This document shows positions 24,184 through 32,840 of a stretch of 64,000 bases of DNA, piece by piece. The notes beneath the pieces were generated by a model, which did not search any database, was not told where the DNA came from, and saw nothing but the letters and a program-made list of their open reading frames with translations. The position numbers and the translations under genes are program-made. Source of the DNA: CAYTZH01 sp964442285 (GTDB taxonomy: Bacteria; Myxococcota_A; UBA9160; JAFDET01). Where the stretch lies: the NCBI GenBank assembly GCA_964442285.1, contig CAYTZH010000019.1, forward strand, positions 1 through 64,000, in the 5' to 3' direction. Position 1 is the stretch's first letter; each line of letters begins with the position of its first letter.

Positions 24184-25686
24184 CTAGGCGTCGTCCGCGG
24201 GACGCGCGACACCGTGGAGCGCCCCGTGTCGGGACCAGAGGTGGTCCACCAGGTCGGCCACCGGATCGCGCTCGCCGATGGCCTCCCGGATGAGGGCCGG
24301 CGCCTCGAGCAGGTGTCCGCGATGGTGGATGCGCTCGCGCAGGAAGGCGCGGATCGGCGCGAACCTGCCGCGGGCGACGCCGTCCCAGACGCCGGGCTCG
24401 GCGGCCTCCAGGCTGCGCACCAGGCTCGCCGCCCACAGGTTGCCCAGGGAGTAGCTCGGGAAATAGCCGAAGGCGGCCGCCGACCAGTGCACGTCCTGCA
24501 GCACGCCCTCGCGGTCGTCGGAAGGGGTCGCGCCGAGGGTGGCGGTATAGGCCTCGCGCCAGGCCTCGGGCAGGGCGTCCACGGCGAGGCGCCCCTCGAA
24601 CAGGGCGAGCTCGAGCTCGAAGCGGACGGCGATGTGGAGGTCGTAGGTCACCTCGTCGGCCTCGGTGCGCACCAGGCCCCGTACGAAGCGGTTGCTCGCG
24701 GCGTAGAGGCGGTCTGCGTCGACGTCCGCATCGGGGAAGTGGTGGCGGATGCGCTCGGCCAGCCAGGCGCAGAACGGCCGCGAGCGACCCACGGCGTTCT
24801 CCCACAGGCGCGACTGGGACTCGTGCAGCCCGTAGCTCGCGGCGCGCGCCACCGTCGTTCCCGCCAGCTCCGGCAGCCCCTGCTCGTAGAGGCCGTGCCC
24901 GACCTCGTGGATCGTGCCGGAGAGGCCGAGCAGCAGGTCGTCCTCCACCAGGTGGGTGGTGATGCGGACGTCGCCCGGTCCGTGGCCGGAGGTGAAGGGG
25001 TGCTCGGCGTGGTCGAGGCGGCCGGCGTCGAAGTCGTAGCCGAGGGCCTCGGCCACCTCCCGGTTCAGGCGGGCCTGGCGCGCGAGATCGAAGTGGCCCC
25101 CGAGGCGCGGCAGGGTGGGGCGGTCGTCGAGGGCCGCGAGCAGGGGGGCCACGCCCGCGCGCAGCCGCGCCAGCATCTCGCGCAGGTCGCCGACGTCGAG
25201 GCCCGGGTCGAAGTCCTCCAGCAGCACCTCGTAGGGCGGGCGGTCGGGCGCGATGGCCTCGGCCCGGCGACGCGCCAGCTCGACGAGCCGGCGCAGGGCG
25301 GGCGCGAAGCGCCCGAAGTCGGCCTCGCGCTTGGCCTCGATCCAGGCGGCGAAGCCCTCGGAGCGCGCGTGGGCCAGCGCCTCCACCAGGTCGGCGGGCA
25401 CCCGACGCGCGCGCTCGTGGTCGCGCCGCAGGTTGCGCAGGCAGGCCCGCTGCACCGGGTCCTCGCTGCCGTCCAAGGCGTCGAGCCAGCGGCCCAGCCG
25501 GGGATCGGCCACCCGCTCGTGGACGAGGCGCGAGAGCAGGGCCTGCTGCCGCCCGCGCAGGGCGCTGGCGCGGGCGGGCATGCCCGTCTGCTCGTCCCAG
25601 CCGAGGAGCCCCGAGATGCCCTCGAGGGTCTCGAGCTCGGTCACGTGTCGGCGGAGTTCGTCCCAGGCGCGGTCGCGGTTGCTCAT
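24184..25686 (-). CDS. M32 (Taq-type) metallocarboxypeptidase
   Basis: A 500-residue carboxypeptidase Taq family enzyme, standard length. Zinc ligands are in TIHEVGHGLYEQG (His260, Glu261, His264), with the third ligand in the family motif HESQSRLWEN near residue 287. The DLHIAVRFELE and GYFPSYSLGN segments are typical. It removes C-terminal residues from peptides in the cytosol. It precedes the SGNH gene by 10 nt. Confidence 0.93.
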   Translation of the reverse strand: MSNRDRAWDELRRHVTELETLEGISGLLGWDEQTGMPARASALRGRQQALLSRLVHERVADPRLGRWLDALDGSEDPVQRACLRNLRRDHERARRVPADLVEALAHARSEGFAAWIEAKREADFGRFAPALRRLVELARRRAEAIAPDRPPYEVLLEDFDPGLDVGDLREMLARLRAGVAPLLAALDDRPTLPRLGGHFDLARQARLNREVAEALGYDFDAGRLDHAEHPFTSGHGPGDVRITTHLVEDDLLLGLSGTIHEVGHGLYEQGLPELAGTTVARAASYGLHESQSRLWENAVGRSRPFCAWLAERIRHHFPDADVDADRLYAASNRFVRGLVRTEADEVTYDLHIAVRFELELALFEGRLAVDALPEAWREAYTATLGATPSDDREGVLQDVHWSAAAFGYFPSYSLGNLWAASLVRSLEAAEPGVWDGVARGRFAPIRAFLRERIHHRGHLLEAPALIREAIGERDPVADLVDHLWSRHGALHGVARPADDA

Positions 25687-25716
25687 GGCGCGGGAGGGTA
25701 GCGGCCGGCGGCGGGA

Positions 25717-26724
25717 TCAGGCCGGGTCGGGGCCCACCCGGATCATGCGCTTGCCCCGATTCTCTCCCGCCAGCAGGCCCACGAGCCCGCGCGGCGCGTT
25801 CTCGAGCCCCTCCAGGACGTCTTCGACGACGCGGATCTGGCCGCTCGAGAGCCAGGCGGAGAGGTCGCGCTCGGCCTCGGCGTCCCGGTCCATGAAGTCC
25901 GTCAGGATGAAGCCCTCCATGCGGATGCGCTTCACCACCAGCAGCCCGGGCACGCCCACCGGACCGGCGATCGGACCGCCGTCGTACATGGATACCGCGC
26001 CGCAGCAGGCGATGCGGCCGTGGTCCTTCATGGCGAAGAGCGCCGCCTGCAGGATGGGACCGCCCGTGTTGTCGAAGTAGACGTCGATGCCGCCGGGGCA
26101 GTGCTCGCCGATCCGGGCCGGAAGATCGCCGGCCTTGTAGTCGAGGCAGGCGTCGAAGCCCAGCTCGTCGCGGACCCATTCGCACTTCTCGGGCCCGCCC
26201 GCGACACCGACGACGCGGGCGCCCTTCAGCACGCCGATCTGACCGACGATCGAGCCCACCGAGCCGGCGGCCGCCGACACCAGCAGGGTCTCGCCCGCGG
26301 CGATCCCGGCCACGTTCAGCAGCCCGTGGTAGGCCGTCTTGCCCGCGATGCCCAGCACCGAGAGCAGGTGGGAGAGCGGGCGGTGCTCGCTCGCGCGCTG
26401 CACGGCGCGGGCGTCGAGGGCGGCGTACTCCTGCCAGCCCACCTCGCCCGAGACCACGTCGCCCACGGTAAAGTCCGGCGAGCGCGACTCCACCACCTCG
26501 CCGATGGCGTAGCCGTGCATCACGTCGCCCGGGTTTACGGCCGCCTTGTAGGTGGGCCCCTGCATCCAGGCGCGGTTGGCGGCGTCCTGGGAGAGCAGGA
26601 TGCTGCGCACCAGCACCTGGCCCTCGCCGGGTGCGGGCATGGGGGCGTGGCGCAGCTCGAAGTGGGCGGTGTCGAGCTTCCCGGTGGGCTTTTCGCGGAG
26701 GAGGATCTGGGTGTTGTCGGCCAT
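25717..26724 (-). CDS. NADPH-dependent MDR oxidoreductase (PTGR/curA type)
   Basis: A 335-residue zinc-free medium-chain dehydrogenase of the prostaglandin reductase / NADPH:alkenal reductase branch. It shows LRHAPMPAPGEGQVLVRS, the fold-typical AGKTAYHGLLNVAG, the Rossmann AAAGSVGSIVGQI, and YFDNTGGPILQAAL. It likely reduces activated double bonds of aldehydes or ketones. It is separated from the GntR gene by 27 nt, so it may share the alkB transcript. Confidence 0.85.
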   Translation of the reverse strand: MADNTQILLREKPTGKLDTAHFELRHAPMPAPGEGQVLVRSILLSQDAANRAWMQGPTYKAAVNPGDVMHGYAIGEVVESRSPDFTVGDVVSGEVGWQEYAALDARAVQRASEHRPLSHLLSVLGIAGKTAYHGLLNVAGIAAGETLLVSAAAGSVGSIVGQIGVLKGARVVGVAGGPEKCEWVRDELGFDACLDYKAGDLPARIGEHCPGGIDVYFDNTGGPILQAALFAMKDHGRIACCGAVSMYDGGPIAGPVGVPGLLVVKRIRMEGFILTDFMDRDAEAERDLSAWLSSGQIRVVEDVLEGLENAPRGLVGLLAGENRGKRMIRVGPDPA

Positions 26725-26751
26725 GCGACCCAGCCTAGCGAATGTGGCCCG

Positions 26752-27456
26752 TCAGCTGGGCGAGCCCGGCTCGAGCTGCTTCAGGACGTACTCGCGCTTG
26801 ATCCGCAGCAGCTCGCGGATCCCCCGCTCCGCCCGCTCGGGGTTCCGCTCGACGAGCGCCGTGTGGATGGTGTCGATCGAGCGGGCGAGGCTCGCGGCGG
26901 GGGGCCGCAACCGGCGCAGCAGGGGGACCACGCTCGCCAGCACTCCGTGCAGGCTGTTGCCGACCATGCGCAGCACCAGGTTCTGGCTGGCCCGGGCGAT
27001 CAGCTGAAGGAGGCTCACCAAGGTCTGGAGGTACTCCTCTTCCGTGGTGCCTCTCCGGTTCAGCCGGGACAGCAGGCCGAGGGCCGTCTCGATCTCCTCG
27101 TCGCTCGCGCGCTCGACGGCGAGGCGCACGGCGCCCACGAGCATCAGCTCGTGGACGTCGAGGAGCTGTCCCACCAGGACCGGGTCGGGGGAGCCGGGGG
27201 TCGCGAGCACGTCCCGCAGGACCTCCAGGCTGGCCTGGTGCAGCGGAGCGACCCGCGCCCCGCCGGGCTGGACGTCGACGAGCCGCTCCTTGGCGAGGAT
27301 CTTCATCGCCTCGCGGGCCGAGCCCCGGTTCACGCCCGCCTGCTCGGCGAGCTCGCGCTCGGAGGGGAGGCGTTCGCCGGGCTGGTAGTGGCCCGTCACG
27401 ATGCGTCGGCGGACCTGGCTCGCGATCTCCTCGGGCCGCGAGTGCTCGGACGTCAC
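26752..27456 (-). CDS. GntR/FadR-family transcriptional regulator
   Basis: A 234-residue regulator starting with GTG in a GTGA overlap with alkB. It has an N-terminal winged HTH (QVRRRIVTGHYQPGERLPSERELAEQAGVNRGSAREAMKIL in pieces) and a helical FCD-type ligand domain. It probably represses its own alkB operon, since the operator at 28643-28671 contains two overlapping TGGTnnnACCA sites, the FadR-group pattern. A fatty acid or acyl-CoA effector is a guess. Confidence 0.88.
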   Translation of the reverse strand: MTSEHSRPEEIASQVRRRIVTGHYQPGERLPSERELAEQAGVNRGSAREAMKILAKERLVDVQPGGARVAPLHQASLEVLRDVLATPGSPDPVLVGQLLDVHELMLVGAVRLAVERASDEEIETALGLLSRLNRRGTTEEEYLQTLVSLLQLIARASQNLVLRMVGNSLHGVLASVVPLLRRLRPPAASLARSIDTIHTALVERNPERAERGIRELLRIKREYVLKQLEPGSPS

Positions 27457-28637
27457 GCGTGAGCCCCCTCCGCCGTCGCCTCCGAAGGCGCCGTCGGCGC
27501 GAACGGTCCCAGCCGACGGCGCTGCAGCTCCTCGGTCATCTGCCGGCGGAAGGTCGCGTTGCGGAACATGACCAGCGGGAACATGGCGATGTAGCCGCGG
27601 GGCAGAACCGGCGCCCCCTCGTGGACCCGCAGCTGCTGATAGGGACGCGACGCGAAGGCGTGGTGGTCGGCGTGTCGCGTCAGGCCCGTGAGCGCGTAGT
27701 AGGTGAAGCGCGAGTGGGTGTCCCAGGAGTCGATCGGCCGCACGCGCTTGGAGGCCCGCGTGAGTCCCCAGTGCTCGAAGTAGTTCACGACCTCCAGCGC
27801 GCGGGAGGCGAACACGGCCTGGAGGAGGAAGCCGAAGAAGCCGGCCGGGCCGGCCACGGCGCCGATTGCGAACGCCAGGCTCCACTCCGCCACCAGCCCG
27901 TGGAGCACCCGGTTGCCGAGCTGTCGTCGATCCCAGAGCGCCATCTCGGGGTCGCCGAGCCTTCGGGTCTCGAGGCGCCAGGCGCTCCTGAACTGGGCGG
28001 GGACGGTCCGCACGTAGAAGCGATGGAAGCTCTCGCCGAAGCGGGCGGTGGCGGGATCCTCGGGGGTGCCGACCCGGACGTGGTGTCCGCGCAGGTGCTC
28101 GGTGTAGAAGTGCTCGTACATCACGGTGCACAGCAGCAGTCGGCCGAGCCACTGCATCCGGGGGCTCTTGCGGTGGATCAGCTCGTGCGCCACGACGATC
28201 CCCGAGTAGCCGGAGCTGGCCCCCACGAGCAGGATGCCCACCAGGGTGTCGATCGACCAGAAGCTCTGGATCCAGAAGAAGCGGGCGAACAGGGCCACGT
28301 TCAGCAGCTGGATGGCGACCAGCAGGAAGAGCAGGGCGTCGAAGGGCCACGCCGGGAGATCCGGCCGCGGCGCGTGGCGCTGCCGGCCGCCGAAGCGATC
28401 GGCGAGCTGCATGGCCGTCCCCGGGATCACCACCATTGCCAGCGCCACCCACCAGGCGTGGGGCGCCGTGAGGCAGAAGACCATCGCCAGCACGGGAAGC
28501 AGGAGCGCGGCCAGGTGGGGCGCCCAGATGGCGAGGATCTGGCCGCGGGAGAGCGGCGGTCCGGCGGCCTCGGGCTCGAGGGAGGCCGCGACGCGGGGGT
28601 CGGCCGGCGGAACGGAGAGGGGAGGGGTGAGGTTCAT
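27453..28637 (-). CDS. alkB: AlkB-type alkane 1-monooxygenase
   Basis: A 394-residue integral-membrane di-iron hydroxylase. It shows the histidine clusters HELIH, EHFYTEHLRGHH, NYFEHWGL and LTRHADHHAF that define AlkB, set between membrane helices. It oxidises medium-chain alkanes or similar alkyl groups to alcohols using rubredoxin. No rubredoxin gene is next to it. The ATG at 28637 is chosen because a TTG at 28652 would lie inside the operator. Confidence 0.9.
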   Translation of the reverse strand: MNLTPPLSVPPADPRVAASLEPEAAGPPLSRGQILAIWAPHLAALLLPVLAMVFCLTAPHAWWVALAMVVIPGTAMQLADRFGGRQRHAPRPDLPAWPFDALLFLLVAIQLLNVALFARFFWIQSFWSIDTLVGILLVGASSGYSGIVVAHELIHRKSPRMQWLGRLLLCTVMYEHFYTEHLRGHHVRVGTPEDPATARFGESFHRFYVRTVPAQFRSAWRLETRRLGDPEMALWDRRQLGNRVLHGLVAEWSLAFAIGAVAGPAGFFGFLLQAVFASRALEVVNYFEHWGLTRASKRVRPIDSWDTHSRFTYYALTGLTRHADHHAFASRPYQQLRVHEGAPVLPRGYIAMFPLVMFRNATFRRQMTEELQRRRLGPFAPTAPSEATAEGAHA

Positions 28638-28642
28638 GGGCG

Positions 28643-28671
28643 TCTGGTCCAACCAAATTGGTTGGACCAGA
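28643..28671. promoter_or_regulatory. Operator for the alkB-GntR operon
   Basis: A perfect inverted repeat: 12-bp arms TCTGGTCCAACC and GGTTGGACCAGA around AAATT. Each arm region contains TGGTCCAACCA or TGGTTGGACCA, matching TGGTnnnACCA of FadR-type regulators. It ends 5 nt before the alkB ATG, so binding would block initiation. This is inferred from the sequence pattern. Confidence 0.8.
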
Positions 28672-28809
28672 AGCTAGGCAAGCCAGGCGGGGCGTTCAAG
28701 GCCCGCGGCGAGCCGCTCCCGGGTGCGCCGGCTCCTCGATCCCCGCGGGGCCTGCTTCGCTGGGGCTGCGTTTGCCCTGACGCGGGGGCGTGCATACCTT
28801 CTCGCGAGT

Positions 28810-29177
28810 GGGGGCGACTTGGCTTCGACGGGTGGTCGAAGGCTGTCGCTGCGTGCCGAGGTCGTCAGCCAACCTCGCTAAACCGCTGGCACTGTTGGTA
28901 GTGATAACTGCCGACGCTGACTACGCTCTCGCTGCCTAGCCGAAACTAGGTCTAGCGACGCCCGTCCGTGACGTCTCCTAGCGGGGAGCGGGCGACATCA
29001 GGAGGCTGGCCCCCGGCCGCTGGCAGGCCGCATCCGGGGGTGAGAACCACGTCTGCCAAGGCGGGCGCTGCTCCGGCTCCAGTGACTGGCCCCGCCGAGA
29101 TCGAACAGGAGCTACGCACGTAGACGCGCTGGCTGGACGCCATGCGGACGCGGGTTCGATTCCCGCCGCCTCCACCA
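28810..29177 (+). ncRNA. ssrA: Transfer-messenger RNA (tmRNA)
   Basis: A 368-nt tmRNA. The 5' end GGGGGCGACTTGGCTTCGACG pairs (GGGGGCG with CGCCTCC) with the 3' acceptor arm, preceded by the T-arm GGGTTCGATTCCCG and ending in CCACCA. The tag reading frame at 28910-28939 follows GATAACT and encodes ADADYALAA then TAG. It works with SmpB to free stalled ribosomes. The encoded CCA end is the attachment site of two islands, so its native downstream sequence has been replaced. Confidence 0.95.
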
Positions 29178-30439
29178 CTAACCCGCTGCTTTCGCGCCGT
29201 TTTCTCGGGCCGTTTCGCGCCCCGCACCCCGTCCGCGCCCCGCGGCGGGCGCAGGACCTCCAGCAGAGCCCCGTCGGCCAGGCGCGCGTAGCGCCGGGTG
29301 GAGCGAACGTCGGCGTGGCCGAGGAAGGTCTGGAGGGCGCGCTCGGAGACGCCGCGCGCCGCCGCGTCCGTGGCGAAGGTGTGCTTGGTGCCGGCGTAGA
29401 GGCTGACCTTCACGCCGACCTTCTCGCACGCCTCGATCCAGGTCCGCCGCAGGCTCGTCCCGGACCAGCGGCCGCGAGGTCGGATCCCGCGGCCGCTCCA
29501 GGGCACCGTGAAGAGCGGCTCCGCGCGGAGGCGGCTCTCGCGTTCGACGTGCTCGGCGATCCACTCCTGCAGCACGAGCGGCACCGGCAGCCGCTTCACC
29601 TTGCCGGTCTTCGTGGAGCGGATCGGCGAGTCCAGGCGGTCGCCCTTGCGGGCCTTGCTCACCGTCAGCCAGCCGTCGTGGTAGTCGGCGACGTCGAGCG
29701 CCACGGCCTCGCCCGGCCGCAGGCCCATCAACGCCATGGCCAGGTAGATGCCGCGGCGGTCCTCGGGGATCGCGTCGAGGATCTCGTCCTGGGTGCGCGC
29801 TGAGAGCGGCGCCGGCGTCCGCTCCGGCGGCTTCGGCCACGGGTACTCCCGCGGCAGCTCGCGGATCTCCTCGCGGCGGTAGAGCCAGCCCAGAAACGAT
29901 CGGAACGCCGCCAGGATGTTCCAGCGGGTCTTCGGCGACAGCCCGCGGTCCGCCAGCCAGTGCGACCAGTCTTCCAGCGCCGCGTAGCTCACCTCGTGGA
30001 TGCTGCGCCCGGCCCACCACGAGAAGTGTCCGTCCGCTGCCAGGTAGCGCGCGAGCTCGCGCACGTAGGTCGGGCTCCGGTCGCCGGCCTCCGCTTCCCG
30101 CTTCTTCACCGCCAGCCAGTGCTCGGCGCGCGCCAGGACCAGGTTGATCGCATGACCGGACGGCAGGAAGATCGCCATCGCTTCGTCGATCGTGGCGCCT
30201 TGGGCGATGCGCGAGCGGATCAGCTCGAGCGCGCGGTTCGAGCTCTCCTCGGTCCACGGCATCCGGCCGCCCGGCACCGGCTGCGACCAGATGCGGCGCT
30301 CCCCGCCGCCCGCCTTGGGAAGCTCGACGTAGATGCGGCCGTCCTTGTGCCGCCTAACCGCTCCGAAGTCGCCCATCTCCAGCCAGGCCATAGCATGCGC
30401 GGCGGCAGCCTGGGAAGGGAGCTGGCCCCGGTACCCCAT
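28952..30439 (-). CDS. int: Tyrosine site-specific integrase of island 1
   Basis: A 495-residue tyrosine recombinase. The core-binding domain is at about 85-200, and the catalytic domain has Arg241 (MGLRPGEA), Lys280 region (TKTGKVKRLP), box II as AGTKHTFAT (Lys352-His353 rather than HxxR), GHADV (His375) and the nucleophile Tyr384 (TRRYARLAD). The ATG at 30439 has a perfect GGAGGT. Catalytic sequence ends near residue 400. From residue 421 on it is read from the antisense strand of tmRNA, so the last 75 residues are probably incidental. It is homologous to the island 2 integrase. Confidence 0.9.
   Translation of the reverse strand: MGYRGQLPSQAAAAHAMAWLEMGDFGAVRRHKDGRIYVELPKAGGGERRIWSQPVPGGRMPWTEESSNRALELIRSRIAQGATIDEAMAIFLPSGHAINLVLARAEHWLAVKKREAEAGDRSPTYVRELARYLAADGHFSWWAGRSIHEVSYAALEDWSHWLADRGLSPKTRWNILAAFRSFLGWLYRREEIRELPREYPWPKPPERTPAPLSARTQDEILDAIPEDRRGIYLAMALMGLRPGEAVALDVADYHDGWLTVSKARKGDRLDSPIRSTKTGKVKRLPVPLVLQEWIAEHVERESRLRAEPLFTVPWSGRGIRPRGRWSGTSLRRTWIEACEKVGVKVSLYAGTKHTFATDAAARGVSERALQTFLGHADVRSTRRYARLADGALLEVLRPPRGADGVRGAKRPEKTARKQRVSGGGGGNRTRVRMASSQRVYVRSSCSISAGPVTGAGAAPALADVVLTPGCGLPAAGGQPPDVARSPLGDVTDGRR
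29151..29177. other. Island attachment site, tmRNA copy (attL)
   Basis: A 27-nt sequence starting CGGGTTCGATTCCCG and ending CCTCCACCA, identical to 34281-34307. It covers the T-arm and acceptor end of tmRNA, so integration left the RNA gene intact. Confidence 0.88.
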
Positions 30440-30981
30440 CGGACCTCCCTCGCTGGAAGCGAGAGGCGCGGAGAACCGGGTCCGGGAGGGCCTTCTCGAT
30501 ACTTCAGGAGCAATCGCCGTGCCGAGAGAGACGCTACCCCGAGGATGCTGCTTGCAGCCGTTTCGGGCCTCGCCCGCCGCTGCGGGGCCGCCGATTGCAC
30601 CGCTCTGGCTGCAGCCGCCGCGCCAACCACCGTCGGCTCGGGCTCGCCGTTCCGGTGCCTTGTCCGCAGCCGCTCCGCCTGTGCGCGGGACCTCTGTCTG
30701 CACGATCGCGGAAGCGCGAAGCGCACCTCGGCGGAAGCGAGTTCGCACGCAGACGACAACAACTCCGTGTGATTCACCGACCACTTCGGCAGACTCGGTG
30801 TTCAGCAAGATAAGCGGAGGCCGGACCGAGAAGAACCGCGCGATCCCGCACGCGATTTGCTGGGCGGTTCGCATCGCAGGGGGCCGTTCCGGCCCACTGA
30901 CCGCTTCGAACCGCTTCAGCGGTCGATCGGCAAGCGAGATCGCCGGGTGGCCTGCGATGCGGAGCGCAGGAGCGACGCCGG
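30440..30981. other. Non-coding stretch in island 1
   Basis: About 540 nt without a convincing gene. Reading frames here lack family resemblance, ribosome sites and balanced composition. It has somewhat lower GC than the flanks. It could hold the integrase promoter and an excision or transfer origin, but I see no specific motif. Confidence 0.4.
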
Positions 30982-31479
30982 TCAGTCGCTCTCCGGGGCA
31001 GGATCCGGACGGCGCGCCGGCGTGCGGCGCGGCCTGGCGACCCACTTGTCGACAGCGTCCCGCCAGGCCTTGTACCGGCGCTCGGCGGCGGGGACCCGCG
31101 CCTGCTCCTCGTCCTTCGGGATGTCCGGGAGGTAGAGCATGAGGCTCACCTGCTGGCGGTCGACCATCATCTCGACCCGCCGGACCTGCGTCCCCAGCTC
31201 CTGGATCTCTTCGAGCTGCCGGCTGAAAGCCCCCAGCAGCCGCTCCTCCAGCCCACTGAGGAGCCGGTGGGCGAGCGGCCCCGCTCCCGAGACTTCGCCC
31301 GACCCAATCTCGAGAGGCCGGCTTAGCTCGTCCCGGATGGCGTACAGCTCCTCCAGCGCATCGTGGATGCACTCGGAGACGCTCTGCCGCTGCACGGCGG
31401 CCTCGCGCAGCACCCGCTCGTAGAGCTCAGCCTCGAGATAGGTCCGCACCTGGTGGGGACGGCGGGCGCCGGGACTCAT
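30982..31479 (-). CDS. Ribbon-helix-helix/coiled-coil protein, island paralogue A
   Basis: A 165-residue protein of unknown function. The N-terminus (QVRTYLEAELYERVLREAAVQRQSVSECIHDALEE) looks like a ribbon-helix-helix DNA-binding domain. The middle is a long helix or coiled coil (LLSGLEERLLGAFSRQLEEIQ) with VEMMVDRQQVSLMLYLP, and the C-terminus is basic. It is clearly related to the protein at 35859-36329 on island 2 (shared ELYERVLR, SEC/SRC, LEERL and MVD motifs). In island 2 the relative lies beside a relaxase, so an accessory role in transfer or element regulation is inferred. Confidence 0.65.
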   Translation of the reverse strand: MSPGARRPHQVRTYLEAELYERVLREAAVQRQSVSECIHDALEELYAIRDELSRPLEIGSGEVSGAGPLAHRLLSGLEERLLGAFSRQLEEIQELGTQVRRVEMMVDRQQVSLMLYLPDIPKDEEQARVPAAERRYKAWRDAVDKWVARPRRTPARRPDPAPESD

Positions 31480-31668
31480 TCCGGGCTCCTCCCAGCACCA
31501 AGTTCGGCGGCGGCGTCACGACCAACCACGACCAAGAAGACCGATCGGGAGCCGATCGGGTGACCGAGATGCGTCACGAAGCGTTCCTTCCTCATGCGGG
31601 CAGGGAAGGAACAAGATTCGTGCCACCTCCGAGTCGGGCGGCCCGTGGGACCCGGCGGGTGGGCATCC

Positions 31669-32199
31669 TCAAGGCTCGCGCGGCAACAGCAGATCCTCGA
31701 GGAAGAAGGCGGACAGTTCCGCTCGCCCCGAGAGGCCGGACTTCCGGTAGACCGCGACGGCGTGCTGCCGGATGGTGCGCTCGCTGCGGTCGAAGAGCGC
31801 CGCGATCTCCTTGTGCCCGCACCCCTTCAGCAGGAGCATGGCGACCTCCCGCTCAGCCGCGGTCAGCTTCCAACGGCGGAGCTGGCCGTCGATCTCCTCG
31901 CCGAGACCGCGCAGCAGCTTCTCGGCGCGCTGCCGCCATTCGTCCCGCTCGGCCTTGAGGCTCGCAGAGCTGGCGAGCGTCTGCTCCAGGGAGCTCCGGG
32001 TCCGCATCCAGCCGCTCCAGAGGTAGGCGACACCCCCGAGGGAGAGCGCAAGGACCGCCACCTCGAAGACCACGTGGAACGTGCCCGGTGCGTTGGGCCA
32101 GTCCATCCACAGGTCGAGGGCGCCACCCACGGCGATCCCGCCGAGCAGGAGCGTCAGGATCACCCGCAGGCGCGGGTCTCCGGCATCCGTCGTGGGCAT
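31669..32199 (-). CDS. Membrane-tethered LuxR-type regulator
   Basis: A 176-residue protein with two N-terminal membrane helices (VILTLLLGGIAVGGALDLWM and VVFEVAVLALSLGGVAYLW), a helical linker, and a C-terminal LuxR HTH (LTAAEREVAMLLLKG ... SERTIRQHAVAVYRKSGLSGRAEL in two parts). No receiver or kinase domain is present, so it may sense a membrane or redox signal directly. It is divergent from the two membrane-protein genes at 32322 and 32841, its most likely targets. The ATG has AAGGGG upstream. Confidence 0.78.
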   Translation of the reverse strand: MPTTDAGDPRLRVILTLLLGGIAVGGALDLWMDWPNAPGTFHVVFEVAVLALSLGGVAYLWSGWMRTRSSLEQTLASSASLKAERDEWRQRAEKLLRGLGEEIDGQLRRWKLTAAEREVAMLLLKGCGHKEIAALFDRSERTIRQHAVAVYRKSGLSGRAELSAFFLEDLLLPREP

Positions 32200-32321
32200 C
32201 GAGCGAATCCCCTTCGACCACGGGGGCTTGCGACCTCCGGCACCCGCCGGATGGAAAGAAGCCGGCCCCGGGCCCATGGTCGGGTTCGGGTCGCAAACCC
32301 GCAACCATGGAGAAACCAGCC

Positions 32322-32837
32322 ATGCCCTCGCTACCGGATCCGCTCCACCCTGCCGTTGTCCACCTGCCGATCGCACTGGCCGTCCTGATGCCTGCGCTGG
32401 CGGTCCTGGCCGCCGTGGCGATACGCATGAAGGTCGTCCCGCCGCGGACATGGGTGGCCGTGCTCCTGCTCCAGGCTGCGCTGGTAGGCTCCGGCTGGAT
32501 GGCCCTGGAGACCGGCGAGGAAGAGGAAGAGCGCGTCGAAGAAGTCGTGGCGGAGCGGTACATCGAGGAGCACGAGGAACTCGCCGAGCGCTTTCAGGTG
32601 GCCGCCGCCGTCGCGCTGGGCGTCGTCGCCGCGGGCCTCCTCCCGGGCCTCGCCGGTACCCTCGCACGGGGGGCGGCCGTCGTGGCGACCTTGGCTGTCC
32701 TGGTGGCCGGCGTCCAGGTGGGTCACTCCGGCGGCGAGCTGGTCTACCGGCACGGCGCAGCCAGCGCCTACACCCAGGACGCGGCCACAGGCGTGGCGGG
32801 CGAGCATCGGCGGGAGTACGAGGACGATGACGACTGA
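32322..32837 (+). CDS. DUF2231-like membrane protein
   Basis: A 171-residue inner-membrane protein with about four helices. HPAVVHLPIALAVL at the N-terminus and QVGHSGGELVYRHGAAS near the end match the DUF2231 family, often found with redox or haem proteins. Conserved histidines lie at membrane edges. The start at 32322 has GGAGA 8 nt upstream; ATG 32307 is the alternative. It is followed 3 nt later by the cytochrome-like gene. Biochemical role unknown. Confidence 0.75.
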   Translation: MPSLPDPLHPAVVHLPIALAVLMPALAVLAAVAIRMKVVPPRTWVAVLLLQAALVGSGWMALETGEEEEERVEEVVAERYIEEHEELAERFQVAAAVALGVVAAGLLPGLAGTLARGAAVVATLAVLVAGVQVGHSGGELVYRHGAASAYTQDAATGVAGEHRREYEDDDD

Positions 32838-32840
32838 GGG

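Noticed and set aside
30220..31142. Open frames on both strands between the island 1 integrase and the ribbon-helix-helix-like gene.
   Set aside because: They have no recognisable domain, no ribosome site and an Arg/Ala/Pro-rich translation typical of non-coding high-GC DNA.
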